Shown: positions 42,021-50,821 of the stretch, piece by piece
How positions within the stretch are numbered: position 1 is the stretch's first letter
Layout of the letters: the number at the start of each line of letters is the position of its first letter
Source of the DNA: VBDM01 sp964430565
GTDB lineage: Bacteria > Pseudomonadota > Gammaproteobacteria > Burkholderiales > SG8-39
Direction: 5' to 3'
DNA length: 64,000 nt
Assembly (NCBI GenBank): GCA_964430565.1
Contig: CAYSFD010000056.1
Coordinates: 43,325 to 107,324 of the forward strand
Translations under genes and position numbers: made by a program
Notes under the pieces: generated by a model
What the model saw: the letters and a program-made list of their open reading frames with translations, nothing else
Told to the model about the DNA's origin: nothing
The model's database searches: none

Positions 42021-42578
42021 CTACCCGCTTCCCGCGCGTCGCCGCTTGCGCCTGCGCCAGGCGAGAATCACGTGCGTACGCCAGGCGAGCTGGACGAATA
42101 CGTAGCCCGCGACGGCAAGTCCCACTGCGAGCGCCAGCAGTCCGACTGCGAGCTGCTTGCCATGCGACAGCACCCAGTCGAAATAAGCGCGCACCGATGC
42201 GCCCAGGTGCGACCAATCGATATCGGGCGCATAGCTCAACGCCGCCCCGTCGGCTGCGACGAATACCGCGCCGATTCCATAAGCGATGACATAGAGCGGC
42301 ACGATGGTGAACGGGTTGCTGTAGAGCGTGACGACCACCGCGACGGGCAGATTGACGCGGAACGCGACCGCGAGCAACGCCGCGACGGTGAACTGCACCG
42401 GGTTGCTGCCGGGTATCAGTCCGGCGAACATGCCTGCCGCCACGCCGCCTGACACCGATCGGCGGTTGAGGTGCCACAAGTTGGGGTGAAGCAGCAGCGT
42501 GCCGAAGCGCGCGATATGCCGGTTCTGCCTGATCGACTCGTGGCTCGGCAGGAACTTGCGGAAGAATTTGCGCGGCAT
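42021..42578 (-). CDS. DUF2062 membrane protein
   Basis: 185 residues. The DUF2062 core is clear: NRRSVSGGVAAGMFAGLIPGSNPVQFTVAALLAVAFRVNLPVAVVVTLYSNPFTIVPLYVIAYGIG, with a further membrane segment near 140-160 and a basic C-terminus. About three to four membrane helices, function unknown. In related bacteria this gene is typically near lolCD and comEC; here a block of genes separates it from comEC. Confidence 0.88.
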   Translation of the reverse strand: MPRKFFRKFLPSHESIRQNRHIARFGTLLLHPNLWHLNRRSVSGGVAAGMFAGLIPGSNPVQFTVAALLAVAFRVNLPVAVVVTLYSNPFTIVPLYVIAYGIGAVFVAADGAALSYAPDIDWSHLGASVRAYFDWVLSHGKQLAVGLLALAVGLAVAGYVFVQLAWRTHVILAWRRRKRRRAGSG

Positions 42579-42608
42579 CGGCTGTGTCCGGCCTCCTTCG
42601 AGGCAGGA

Positions 42609-42643
42609 ACAAGCATATCAACCTTGGGGAGTTCTCGACCCGT
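42609..42643 (+). repeat. Direct repeat, left copy (bounds the VapBC/Ada/Ogt block)
   Basis: ACAAGCATATCAACCTT followed by GGGGAGTTCTCGACCCGT. The right copy at 45341-45373 has the same first 17 bases, then CGGAGTTCTCGGCCGT. Both lie in the same orientation. Confidence 0.7.
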
Positions 42644-42656
42644 CGTCGGTGACGAT

Positions 42657-43028
42657 CTACTTCGCCACGTACTTCACGCCTTCGACGCCGTCGAAATCAG
42701 CATCCTGCGTCCAGAAGGTGGCGCCATGGGTCTGCGCGGTGATGAGCATGATGCTGTCGGCCATCGGCAGGCGGCGCTCGATGCTCGCCTTCGCAGCTGA
42801 GAGCGCAATGGCTGCCGTCAGGTCGACGATCTGCCCCTGCTGCATCAACGCTACCGCCTGCAAGGCCTGCCCCTCGCCTCGCTGTTGCAGCACGCGTTTG
42901 AATACCTCGTAAAGGCTCAGCGTCGGGACCAGTAGCTCGCGCGTGGCCTCGATCGCCGGGACAAAGAACGCGGCGTTGGGGCCGTCGGCGAAATACTCCA
43001 ACCAGCCGGAAGAATCGACGACGTTCAC
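42657..43028 (-). CDS. vapC: PIN-domain ribonuclease toxin (VapC-like)
   Basis: 123 residues with PIN-domain acidic residues: Asp5 (MNVVDSSGW), Glu41 (LSLYEVFKR), Asp in RLPMADSIML and the final acidic cluster TQDADFDG. Likely a VapC RNase. The start overlaps the vapB stop by 4 bp (ATGA, 43025-43028), so translation is coupled. Confidence 0.9.
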   Translation of the reverse strand: MNVVDSSGWLEYFADGPNAAFFVPAIEATRELLVPTLSLYEVFKRVLQQRGEGQALQAVALMQQGQIVDLTAAIALSAAKASIERRLPMADSIMLITAQTHGATFWTQDADFDGVEGVKYVAK

Positions 43029-43231
43029 GCGCGATCGTCCCCGCGCGGCACGTCCGTATCCACGCCTTTGAGGAACCCCCGCATCTTCTTCAGCGGCCGC
43101 TGCGGGATCAGCTCGATGCGGTTCTCATACGCAATCGCCTGCACCTTCTGGCCGGGGGCGAGCTTGAGCGACTCGCGGATGTTCTTGGGAATGACAACCT
43201 GGAACTTGGGGGAAATCGTGACGGTTTTCAT
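43025..43231 (-). CDS. vapB: AbrB/MazE-type antitoxin (VapB-like)
   Basis: 68 residues with a SpoVT/AbrB swapped-hairpin domain: VTISPKFQVVIPKNIRESLKLAPGQKVQAIAYENRIELIP, followed by a short C-terminal tail that should occlude VapC. First gene of the pair; divergent from the Ada/AlkA gene across about 85 bp. Confidence 0.9.
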   Translation of the reverse strand: MKTVTISPKFQVVIPKNIRESLKLAPGQKVQAIAYENRIELIPQRPLKKMRGFLKGVDTDVPRGDDRA

Positions 43232-43316
43232 GGACTTCCTATTATGGTATCGATCGGATGGCGGATCAAGCGGCGAGTAGAAACGCAGGCTAGCCGTTTT
43301 CGGACCTTACGCCGTC

Positions 43317-44813
43317 ATGTCCGAAAATGGCGAGCAGCCGCCGCCTCCCACTCCCATAATGGCGCCCATGACGCTGGATTCCGCCACCTGCTACCGGGCC
43401 CTGAGGGCGCGCGACGCGCGCTTCGACGGGCGCTTCTTCGTCGCCGTGTCCTCGACGCGCATCTACTGCCGCCCGGTGTGCACGGTGAAGCCTCCGAAGC
43501 GCGAGAACTGCCGCTTCTATCCCAGCGCCGCCGCCGCCGAGTCGGACGGCTACCGGCCCTGCCTGCGCTGCCGGCCCGAACTCGCGCCGGGCAACGCCAG
43601 CGTGGACGCGACGTCGCGCCTGGCGCAGGCCGCGGCGAGTCTGATCGAGGACCTTGCGCTCGACGCCGAAGGGCTGGAGGCGGTCGCGTCTCGCCTGGGC
43701 ATCACCGACCGGCACCTGCGCCGCGCGTTCGGCGCCGAGTTCGGCGTCTCGCCCGTGGAGTTCGCGCAGACGCAGCGCCTGCTCCTTGCCAAGCGCCTGC
43801 TCACCGATACGGCGCTGCCGGTCACCCAGATCGCGTTCTCCAGCGGCTTCGGCAGCCTGCGGCGCTTCAACGCGCTGTTCAAGCAGCGCTACCGCCTGCA
43901 GCCCGGGCAGCTGCGCCGGCACATGCGCGGCGCGGCGGCGCCCGCGGCCGATGCACTGACCTTCGAGTTGAGCTTCCGGCCGCCCTACGACTGGCCGGCT
44001 GTGAGTGCTTTTCTCGGCGCGCGCGCCATCCCCGGAGTGGAGGCGTTCGAGGACGGCTGCTACCGCCGCACGGTGCGCGTGGCGCAGGACAGCAAGGAAT
44101 ATGTCGGCTGGATCGAGGTCGCGTTGTCGCCGAAAAAGCCGGCGCTGCGCGTCGCCCTCTCCGCGTCGCTCGCCCGCGTGCTGCCGCCGGTGCTCTCGCG
44201 CGTCAAGGCGCTCATGGACCTGGCCTGCAATCCGGTCGAAGTGTCGCAAGGCTTGGGTGCTCTGGCGCGGAAGCATCCCGGCATGCGCGTCCCCGGCGCC
44301 TTCGACGGATTCGAAGTGGCAGTGCGCGCGATCCTCGGCCAGCAAGTCAGTGTCGCCGCGGCGCGCACCATCGCGGGCCGCTTCGCGCAAGCGCTCGGCG
44401 ATCCGGTCGCCACCCCGTTCGGCGCGCTCACCACGGTGTTTCCGACTGCCGCGCGCGTTGCCGACACGGCGCCGGGTGGCATCGCGCGCCTGGGAATGCC
44501 GGGGGCGCGCGCCCGCACGGTGATCGCGCTCGCACGTGCCGTGGCAGATGGCAGCCTCGTGCTCATGCCCAATGCCGACATCGAGGTGACGCTCGAGCGG
44601 CTGCGCGCGCTGCCGGGCGTGGGCGAATGGACGGCGCAGTACATCGCGATGCGCGCGCTCGCCTGGCCGGACGCCTTTCCCCATACCGACCTGGGCGTCA
44701 TGAAGGCGCTTGGGACGCGCGACGCGCGCCGGGTGCTGTCGGCCGGCGAGGTCTGGCGGCCGTGGCGCGCGTATGCCGTGATGCACCTCTGGAACTCACT
44801 AGCAAAGGACTGA
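43317..44813 (+). CDS. Ada-type/AlkA fusion: DNA-3-methyladenine glycosylase with AraC regulator
   Basis: 498 residues. N-terminal Ada metal-binding domain (Cys residues in RIYCRPVC and RPCLRC), AraC-type HTH (LEAVASRLGITDRHLRRAFGAEFGVSPVEF, with a second HTH around LPVTQIAFSSGFGSLRRFNALFK) and a C-terminal AlkA glycosylase domain with the HhH motif LPGVGEWTAQYIAMRALAWPDAFPHTDLGV, catalytic Asp in HTDLG. A bifunctional sensor and repair enzyme of alkylation damage. Start taken at 43317; ATG 43362 or 43371 are possible. The alkyltransferase gene follows 2 bp downstream. Confidence 0.92.
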   Translation: MSENGEQPPPPTPIMAPMTLDSATCYRALRARDARFDGRFFVAVSSTRIYCRPVCTVKPPKRENCRFYPSAAAAESDGYRPCLRCRPELAPGNASVDATSRLAQAAASLIEDLALDAEGLEAVASRLGITDRHLRRAFGAEFGVSPVEFAQTQRLLLAKRLLTDTALPVTQIAFSSGFGSLRRFNALFKQRYRLQPGQLRRHMRGAAAPAADALTFELSFRPPYDWPAVSAFLGARAIPGVEAFEDGCYRRTVRVAQDSKEYVGWIEVALSPKKPALRVALSASLARVLPPVLSRVKALMDLACNPVEVSQGLGALARKHPGMRVPGAFDGFEVAVRAILGQQVSVAAARTIAGRFAQALGDPVATPFGALTTVFPTAARVADTAPGGIARLGMPGARARTVIALARAVADGSLVLMPNADIEVTLERLRALPGVGEWTAQYIAMRALAWPDAFPHTDLGVMKALGTRDARRVLSAGEVWRPWRAYAVMHLWNSLAKD

Positions 44814-44815
44814 CC

Positions 44816-45301
44816 ATGCACAGCTACGACTACTTTCAAAGCCCCCACGGACGCATGCTGCTGGTTGCCGACGGTAAGGCGTTGACCGGTGTGTACTTCA
44901 CAGGGCAGAAGCACCATCCGCGCATCGGGGCGGATTGGGAGCGCGACGCGCGGCATCCGCCGGTGCGCCAGGCGAAGCGCGAGCTGGCCGAGTACTTCTC
45001 GGGCAGGCGTAAGCGCTTCTCCGTCAAACTTGCGCCGCGCGGCACGCCGTTCCAGCGTTCGGTGTGGAAGGCGATCGCAGGCGTCGGCTTCGGCAAGACC
45101 ATCGCCTATGCAGAACTCGCGCGGCGCGCGGGCCGTCCGGGCAGTGCGCGCGCCGCGGGCGCGGCGACCGGGCGCAACCCCATCGGTATTATCGTGCCCT
45201 GCCACCGCATCGTCGGGTCGAATGGCGCGCTGACCGGCTACGCGGGCGGTCTCGGGAAAAAGCGTGCTTTGCTCGCACTCGAGGTGCTATACCACGTCTG
45301 A
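44816..45301 (+). CDS. ogt: Methylated-DNA-protein-cysteine methyltransferase
   Basis: 161-residue suicide alkyltransferase that removes alkyl groups from O6-guanine. The active site is IIVPCHRIVGSNGALTGYAGGL with acceptor Cys129; the helix-turn-helix region is TPFQRSVWKAIAGVGFGKTIAYAELARRAGRPGSARAAGAA. The long open frame upstream is antisense-like background of the fusion gene; ATG 44816 gives the family start. Two bp after the Ada/AlkA stop, so co-transcribed. Confidence 0.94.
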   Translation: MHSYDYFQSPHGRMLLVADGKALTGVYFTGQKHHPRIGADWERDARHPPVRQAKRELAEYFSGRRKRFSVKLAPRGTPFQRSVWKAIAGVGFGKTIAYAELARRAGRPGSARAAGAATGRNPIGIIVPCHRIVGSNGALTGYAGGLGKKRALLALEVLYHV

Positions 45302-45340
45302 GTGGTTGCTACACTCGTTTTTTCGGCCGCAGGCGAGGGG

Positions 45341-45373
45341 ACAAGCATATCAACCTTCGGAGTTCTCGGCCGT
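45341..45373 (+). repeat. Direct repeat, right copy (bounds the VapBC/Ada/Ogt block)
   Basis: ACAAGCATATCAACCTT then CGGAGTTCTCGGCCGT, matching 42609-42643 with a few changes and two single-base gaps. It lies 34 bp before the comEC start. Confidence 0.7.
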
Positions 45374-45406
45374 TAAGCGGGGAATGGAAAGCGCCGCCGC
45401 CCGTCG

Positions 45407-47776
45407 ATGAGGTTCGCCGCGCTGGGCTTTGCGCTCGGCGTATGGTTGCTGCAGCAACAGCCCGCATTGCCCGGTGTTGGCTGGTTGGCGCTGTCCTTCG
45501 CATTATCGGCAATCGCCGGGGTCGGGTTCTCAAAGCGCGTCGCTCCCGCCGTCGCGGCCGGAGCAATGTTAATCGGGTTTGCGGCGTTGGGTTTCGCTTG
45601 GGCCGCGGCGTTCGCGCACGTTCGGCTCTCGGATCGGCTCGATGCGGCGCTCGAAGGGCGCGACGTGGTTGTGACCGGCGTCATCGCCGGCCTGCCGCAG
45701 GATTTCGAACGCGGTGTGCGCTTCGATTTCGACGTGGAGTCCTCCGAGCCCGGCGTGCCGCAGCACATCGTGCTTTCCTGGTACAGCGGATTCTCTTCGG
45801 ATGAATCCCTGAGTGTCGCCCCCGTGCGGGCCGGGGAGCGCTGGCGCTTCACGGTGCGGCTGCGGCGGCCGCACGGCAGCGCCAATCCGCACGGCTTCGA
45901 TTACGAGGCCTGGCTTCTCGAGCGCGGCATTCGCGCGACCGGCTACGTGAGAGTGCCGACGCGCCGCGGGGCCGACGCGCGCAGGCAAGTCGTCCCTGAA
46001 CGTTTGGCAGCGATGGTGCCGCGGCCGCAGTACTGGATCGAGAGGCTGCGTGAGGCGGCGCGGGAGAAAATCCGCAGCACGTTGCCCGAGAGTTCCAATA
46101 CGGGCGTGCTGATCGCGTTGGCGATCGGCGATCAGCGCGCGATCGATCCCGAGGAGTGGCGCTTGTTCGCCCGCACCGGCGTGAGTCACCTGATGAGCAT
46201 CTCCGGACTGCACGTCACCATGATCGCGGGTCTGTTCGCGATGCTCGCATCTTGGTGCTGGAGGCGCAGCGAAGTTCTGGCGCTTGCGCTACCCGCGCAA
46301 AAAGCCGCGGCGCTCGCGGGGTTTCTCGCCGCGCTCGGCTACTGCCTTATTTCCGGATTTGCCGTTCCCGCGCAGCGCACGCTCTACATGATCGGTGTGG
46401 TGGCGGCCGCGCTGTGGCTGGGGAAGGCGACGAGCGCTTCGCGGGTGCTCGCCGCAGCGCTCTTCCTCGTTCTCGTGCTCGATCCCTGGGCGGTCCTGTC
46501 CCCGGGTTTCTGGCTCTCGTTCGGGGCGGTCGCCGTGATTTTCTACATTGGCACCTCGCGCACCGCCCGGCCGCACTGGCTCTCGCAGTGGGGGCGGGTG
46601 CAGTGGGCGGTGACAGTCGGCCTTGTTCCCTTGCTGCTGGTGCTGTTCCAGCAGGTGTCGCTGGTTTCTCCGATTGCGAACGCGGTCGCGATACCCGTGG
46701 TGAGCCTGGTCGTCACGCCGCTGGCGCTTGCCGGCGCCGTGCTGCCGTTCGCGTGGCCGCTGGAACTGGCACACGCGATTCTCGAAGTCCTGATGGCGAT
46801 GCTGGGGTGGCTCGCGGAGCTTCCGGGTGCCGTCTGGCAGCAGCACGCGCCGCCGGCGTGGACCCTGCCGCTCGCGCTCGCCGGCATCGCCTGGCTGCTC
46901 GTCCCGCGCGGGTTTCCTGCCCGCTGGCTCGGGATCGTCCTCTTGCTGCCGCTCTTCGCCACGCCACCGCAAGGGCCGCGGGCGGGCGATCTCTGGATTA
47001 CGGTGTTGGATGTAGGGCAGGGGCTTTCGGTGCTTGCGCGCACCGAGCGGCACGCGCTGCTCTACGACGCCGGACCGGCGTTCAACGCGTTCTCGGACAG
47101 CGGCAGCCGCGTCATCCTTCCCTACCTCCGCGGCGAAGGGATCAACCGGCTCGACGCGCTCATCGTGTCTCACGACGACGGTGACCATTCGGGCGGCGCC
47201 GCCTCCGTACTCGAAGCGATTCCGGTCGGCATGCTGTGGTCCTCGCTTGCATCCGACCACGCTTTGCTCGAAGCGCCGACCTGGCGCGCGCCCTGCATCG
47301 CCGGGCGAAAGTGGGTCTGGGACGGAGTCTCCTTCGAATTTCTCCACCCGCGGGAGGAAGTGCTTTCTGGGCGCAGCGCGCGGGCCAACAACCGGAGTTG
47401 CGTACTGCGTATCGAGTCCAAGGGGGGCCGCGTGCTGCTCACCGGGGACATCGAGCGCGGTGCCGAGCGTGAACTGCTCCGGCACGCTCCGAAGCTCTTG
47501 ACCGCGGAGGCGCTGCTCGTGCCGCACCACGGCAGCGCCACCTCGTCGTCGCCCGAATTCGTGAAGCAGGTGGCGCCGCGCTATGCGGTCTTCTCAGTCG
47601 GCCACCGAAGCCGCTTCGGTCACCCACGCGAGGATGTACTCGCGCGTTATCGCGAGGCGGGGAGCGAACTGCTTCGCACCGACTCGGGCGGCGCGATCCA
47701 GATGCGCTTCGAACCAGAAGGCATCCGGGTCGAAGCCCACCGCGAGCGCTCGCGGCGCTACTGGCACGAGTCCTAA
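45407..47776 (+). CDS. comEC: DNA uptake channel ComEC/Rec2
   Basis: 789 residues: N-terminal DUF4131 with three membrane helices, the central Competence domain (RTGVSHLMSISGLHVTMIAGLF and following helices) and a C-terminal metallo-beta-lactamase-like domain (VLDVGQGLSVLAR, HDDGDHSGGAASVLEAI, LLVPHHGSATSSSPEF). Imports single-stranded DNA across the inner membrane during transformation. Immediately followed by MITE-like copy 3. Confidence 0.94.
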   Translation: MRFAALGFALGVWLLQQQPALPGVGWLALSFALSAIAGVGFSKRVAPAVAAGAMLIGFAALGFAWAAAFAHVRLSDRLDAALEGRDVVVTGVIAGLPQDFERGVRFDFDVESSEPGVPQHIVLSWYSGFSSDESLSVAPVRAGERWRFTVRLRRPHGSANPHGFDYEAWLLERGIRATGYVRVPTRRGADARRQVVPERLAAMVPRPQYWIERLREAAREKIRSTLPESSNTGVLIALAIGDQRAIDPEEWRLFARTGVSHLMSISGLHVTMIAGLFAMLASWCWRRSEVLALALPAQKAAALAGFLAALGYCLISGFAVPAQRTLYMIGVVAAALWLGKATSASRVLAAALFLVLVLDPWAVLSPGFWLSFGAVAVIFYIGTSRTARPHWLSQWGRVQWAVTVGLVPLLLVLFQQVSLVSPIANAVAIPVVSLVVTPLALAGAVLPFAWPLELAHAILEVLMAMLGWLAELPGAVWQQHAPPAWTLPLALAGIAWLLVPRGFPARWLGIVLLLPLFATPPQGPRAGDLWITVLDVGQGLSVLARTERHALLYDAGPAFNAFSDSGSRVILPYLRGEGINRLDALIVSHDDGDHSGGAASVLEAIPVGMLWSSLASDHALLEAPTWRAPCIAGRKWVWDGVSFEFLHPREEVLSGRSARANNRSCVLRIESKGGRVLLTGDIERGAERELLRHAPKLLTAEALLVPHHGSATSSSPEFVKQVAPRYAVFSVGHRSRFGHPREDVLARYREAGSELLRTDSGGAIQMRFEPEGIRVEAHRERSRRYWHES

Positions 47777-47782
47777 CTTCGG

Positions 47783-47885
47783 TGTCATTCTGAGGGCGAC
47801 GCCCGAAGAATCTGCTTTTATGGTCGTCGACAGCAGATCCTTCGCGGAGTTTACCCTTGAGCGAAGCGAAGGGCTCAGGATGACA
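47783..47885 (-). repeat. Palindromic MITE-like element, copy 3 (opposite orientation)
   Basis: 103 bp with TGTCATTCTGAG (47783-47794) and CTCAGGATGACA (47874-47885). The extra segment found in the left arm of copies 1 and 2 is here in the right arm (GGAGTTTACCCTTGAGCGAA), showing that this copy is inverted. Begins 6 bp after the comEC stop. Confidence 0.85.
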
Positions 47886-47988
47886 ATGGCCGTTCCTTGG
47901 TTATACTGCCCGTTGCGGAGAAGACGGCTTTTCCGAGCCATTGCCTCTGCAATCCACATTCGTCTTTTAGCGAACCTGGAGGACATCC

Positions 47989-48960
47989 ATGAAACGCGTT
48001 GCCGCAGCCCTAACCGCAGTTCTCGCCGCCGGCCTGCTTGCCGCTCTGCCGGCTCGAGGCCAGCCCTACCCGAACAAGCCGATCCGCATCGTGGTCCCCT
48101 TCGCCCCGGGCGGCACCTCCGACATCCTCGCGCGCGCGATCGGACCGCACCTCACCACGGCCTGGGGCCAGCCGGTCGTCGTGGAAAACCGTACCGGCGC
48201 CAACGGCAACGTCGGGGCGGACCACGTCGCCAAGTCCGCGCCGGACGGCACCACCATGCTGCTCTCGGACGTCGGCGCGCTGTCGATCAACCCGAGCGTG
48301 TATACCAACATGCCCTTCGACCCGGCCAGGGATTTCTCGCCGATCGTGATGGTGTCGTATTCGCCGCACGTGCTGGCGGTGCATCCTTCAGTCCCGGTCA
48401 ATAACGTGCAGGAACTGATCGCCTACGCCAAGGCAAACCCGGGCAAGATGAACTTCGCCAATTCGGGCACCGGTGGCGCGCCGCACCTCGCCGGCGTCGA
48501 ATTCGCGGCGCGTACCGGCGTGCAGTGGACCTACATCCCCTACAAGGGCGGCTCGGCTGCGGTCACGGACGTGATCGCGGGCAACGCCAACGTGCTGTTC
48601 AACGGCATGCTCGCGACCTATCCGTCGGTGAAAGGCGGCCGCCTCAAAGGACTCGCCGTGTCCAGCGCGCAGCGCGTGCCTTCCGCGCCCGAACTGCCGA
48701 CGGTGGCCGAGACGCTTCCGGGTTTCGAAACCGGCTCCTATCAGGGCCTGCTCGCTGCGGCCGGCACGCCGCGCGAGATCGTGACGAAGCTGAACTCCGA
48801 ACTGACCCGCATCCTGAACACCAACGACATGAAAGAGTTCCTGGCGAAACAGGGCACCGAAGTGCGCACCGGCACGCCGGAGGCGCTCGGCGCGTTCATC
48901 GTCAATGAAAAAGCGCGCTGGGCAAAAGTAGTCAAGGAAGCCGGTGTCAAGGCCGACTGA
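47989..48960 (+). CDS. Bug/TctC family substrate-binding protein, copy 2
   Basis: 323 residues with a Sec signal peptide (MKRVAAALTAVLAAGLLAALPARGQ) and the family blocks YPNKPIRIVVPFAPGGTSDILARAI, ENRTGANGNVGADHVAKSAPDGTTML and ELPTVAETLPGFETGSYQGL. Periplasmic ligand unknown. Pairs with the next gene, 18 bp downstream, which is a related copy; AGGAGG ribosome-binding sites precede both starts. Confidence 0.93.
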   Translation: MKRVAAALTAVLAAGLLAALPARGQPYPNKPIRIVVPFAPGGTSDILARAIGPHLTTAWGQPVVVENRTGANGNVGADHVAKSAPDGTTMLLSDVGALSINPSVYTNMPFDPARDFSPIVMVSYSPHVLAVHPSVPVNNVQELIAYAKANPGKMNFANSGTGGAPHLAGVEFAARTGVQWTYIPYKGGSAAVTDVIAGNANVLFNGMLATYPSVKGGRLKGLAVSSAQRVPSAPELPTVAETLPGFETGSYQGLLAAAGTPREIVTKLNSELTRILNTNDMKEFLAKQGTEVRTGTPEALGAFIVNEKARWAKVVKEAGVKAD

Positions 48961-48978
48961 GGAAACGAGGAGGAACCG

Positions 48979-49944
48979 ATGAAGCACATCGCACGCTTTG
49001 CTGCGGCTTTTCTGCTCGCCGCGTCCACGCTCGTCTCGGCGCAAAGCTGGCCGTCACGCCCGATCAAGTACGTGGTCAACTTCGCGCCCGGTGGCACCAC
49101 CGACATCCTCGCGCGCATGATCGCGCCCAAGATCTCTGACGCACTCGGTCAGCCGGTGGTGGTGGAGAACAAGCCCGGCCAGGCCGGCTCGGTGGGCGCG
49201 GCAGAACTCGCCCGCTCGCGCGCGGACGGCTACACCATCGGCGCGGGCACCATCAGCTCGCATGCGATCAACGTGTCGCTGTACTCGAAACTCCCCTACG
49301 ACGCGCTGAAGGATTTCCAGCCGATCACCATGCTGGCGACGCTGCCGAACATGCTGGTGGTCCATCCGAGCATCCCGGCCAATAACGTGCAGGAGCTGAT
49401 CGCCTTCCTCAAAGCCAACCCGAACAAGCATTCGTTCGGCTCGGCGGGCAACGGCACCTCGCAGCACATGTCCGGAGAGTTGTTCAAGAACATGACCGGG
49501 GTGCAGATACAGCACATTCCTTACAAGGGCAGCGGCCCGATGATCCCCGATCTGCTCGGCGGCGTGCTCTCGATGAGCTTCGAGAACCTCACCACCGCCT
49601 ATCCGCCCGTAAAGCAAGGCAGGCTCAAGGCGCTGGCGGTGACCAGCGCCAAGCGCTCGTTCATCGCGCCCGATGTGCCGACGCTGGCCGAATCCGGCCT
49701 TCCCGGATACGACATCAGCTCCTGGCAGGCGCTGTTCGCGCCGGCTGGCATCCCGAAGCCGATCCTGGACCGCCTCTACGCGGAAACCGCCAAGGCGCTC
49801 AAGACGCCCGACGTTACCCAGCGCTTGCAGGACCTGGGCCTGGAAGCGGGCGGCATGCAGCCCGAGGAGCTCGCCGCGAAGATCCGGGAGGACATTCCGA
49901 AGCTCGCGAAAATCGTCAAGGACTCCGGCGCGAAGGTGGACTGA
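48979..49944 (+). CDS. Bug/TctC family substrate-binding protein, copy 3
   Basis: 321 residues, same architecture as copy 2: signal peptide (MKHIARFAAAFLLAASTLVSAQS), then WPSRPIKYVVNFAPGGTTDILARMIA, ENKPGQAGSVGAAELARSRADGYTIG and DVPTLAESGLPGYDISSWQALFAPAG. The tandem pair suggests duplication followed by divergence in ligand range. Confidence 0.93.
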   Translation: MKHIARFAAAFLLAASTLVSAQSWPSRPIKYVVNFAPGGTTDILARMIAPKISDALGQPVVVENKPGQAGSVGAAELARSRADGYTIGAGTISSHAINVSLYSKLPYDALKDFQPITMLATLPNMLVVHPSIPANNVQELIAFLKANPNKHSFGSAGNGTSQHMSGELFKNMTGVQIQHIPYKGSGPMIPDLLGGVLSMSFENLTTAYPPVKQGRLKALAVTSAKRSFIAPDVPTLAESGLPGYDISSWQALFAPAGIPKPILDRLYAETAKALKTPDVTQRLQDLGLEAGGMQPEELAAKIREDIPKLAKIVKDSGAKVD

Positions 49945-49974
49945 GCCGGCGCTTTCTGGGGTCAAAGTCGACAC

Positions 49975-50811
49975 TTGAATCTCACTGCGACCGTCACTGT
50001 AAGAGGCGATCCCGCGCTGCTTCTGGAATACCGAAGCCGCGTCAACGAACTGCTCGACGAGGAGGGCGCCGGCTCCTACCGCGAGCTGCATACCGAGAAG
50101 CAACTCGAGTACCGCTTCAAGCTGCACGGCGGAATTCCGTTTCCCCCTTTCGTCGAGGCATCGCAGGCGTTTCAGAACCTGACCGTCGAGGTCGACTGGA
50201 CGGAAGCGAACGAGGGCCGAAGCGGCCGCGCGATCATCCAGAACGGCGTTCTGCGCGAGCAGGCTGCGCAGACGCAGGCCCCGGGCGGATCCGCGCTGCG
50301 GGACGTGCGCGCCGATGCCGATGGGCGCCTTCGGCTTGCGGTGAGCTGCGAGCGCTGGCGCGAGTTCTGGCACGGTTACGTGGTTGCTTCGGATCAGCAT
50401 GCATTCTTCCGGATCGTGGGGACCGCAGACGCATGCGAGCTTTGCGCGTCCGACGGAGTCGAGGCCGAGTGGGCCGAGCGCTGGGCCGTGTCGTCCGATG
50501 ATGCGGACTATGCCGAGCTGGCGCAGCGCGAGCCGATCGCGAAAGACGAGCTGCGCGAGATCGACCGGCTCGTACAGGAATTCTCCCGCGAATGGTTGTG
50601 GTTCAGTGAGAGCCCGCCGGAGGAAACGGCGGTAGAGCGCCAGCGCTTCGAAGCTTACGGGTATCCGGTGCGCGCCGCGAACCTGCGCTCGGAAAAGCTC
50701 CGCAAGGTGCTCCGGCCCGAAGAGGACGGTCTTGCGCTCAGCTCGTTCGGAGAAGACACGCGCTGGATTCCGGAGCTGCTCGCGCGCTGCTGGCTGCGTC
50801 CCGAAAAGTGA
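49975..50811 (+). CDS. Conserved hypothetical protein
   Basis: 278 residues from a TTG start (no better start in frame). No signal peptide or membrane segment; moderately acidic. N-terminal half is beta-rich (LTATVTVRGDPALLLEYRSRVNELLDEE, FKLHGGIPFPPFVEASQAFQNLTVEVDW), the C-terminal half carries AYGYPVRAANLRSEKLRKVLRPEEDG and DTRWIPELLARCWLRPEK. I do not recognise the family. It is followed 10 bp later by a hydrolase. Confidence 0.72.
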   Translation: MNLTATVTVRGDPALLLEYRSRVNELLDEEGAGSYRELHTEKQLEYRFKLHGGIPFPPFVEASQAFQNLTVEVDWTEANEGRSGRAIIQNGVLREQAAQTQAPGGSALRDVRADADGRLRLAVSCERWREFWHGYVVASDQHAFFRIVGTADACELCASDGVEAEWAERWAVSSDDADYAELAQREPIAKDELREIDRLVQEFSREWLWFSESPPEETAVERQRFEAYGYPVRAANLRSEKLRKVLRPEEDGLALSSFGEDTRWIPELLARCWLRPEK

Positions 50812-50821
50812 AAGCTCGGCA

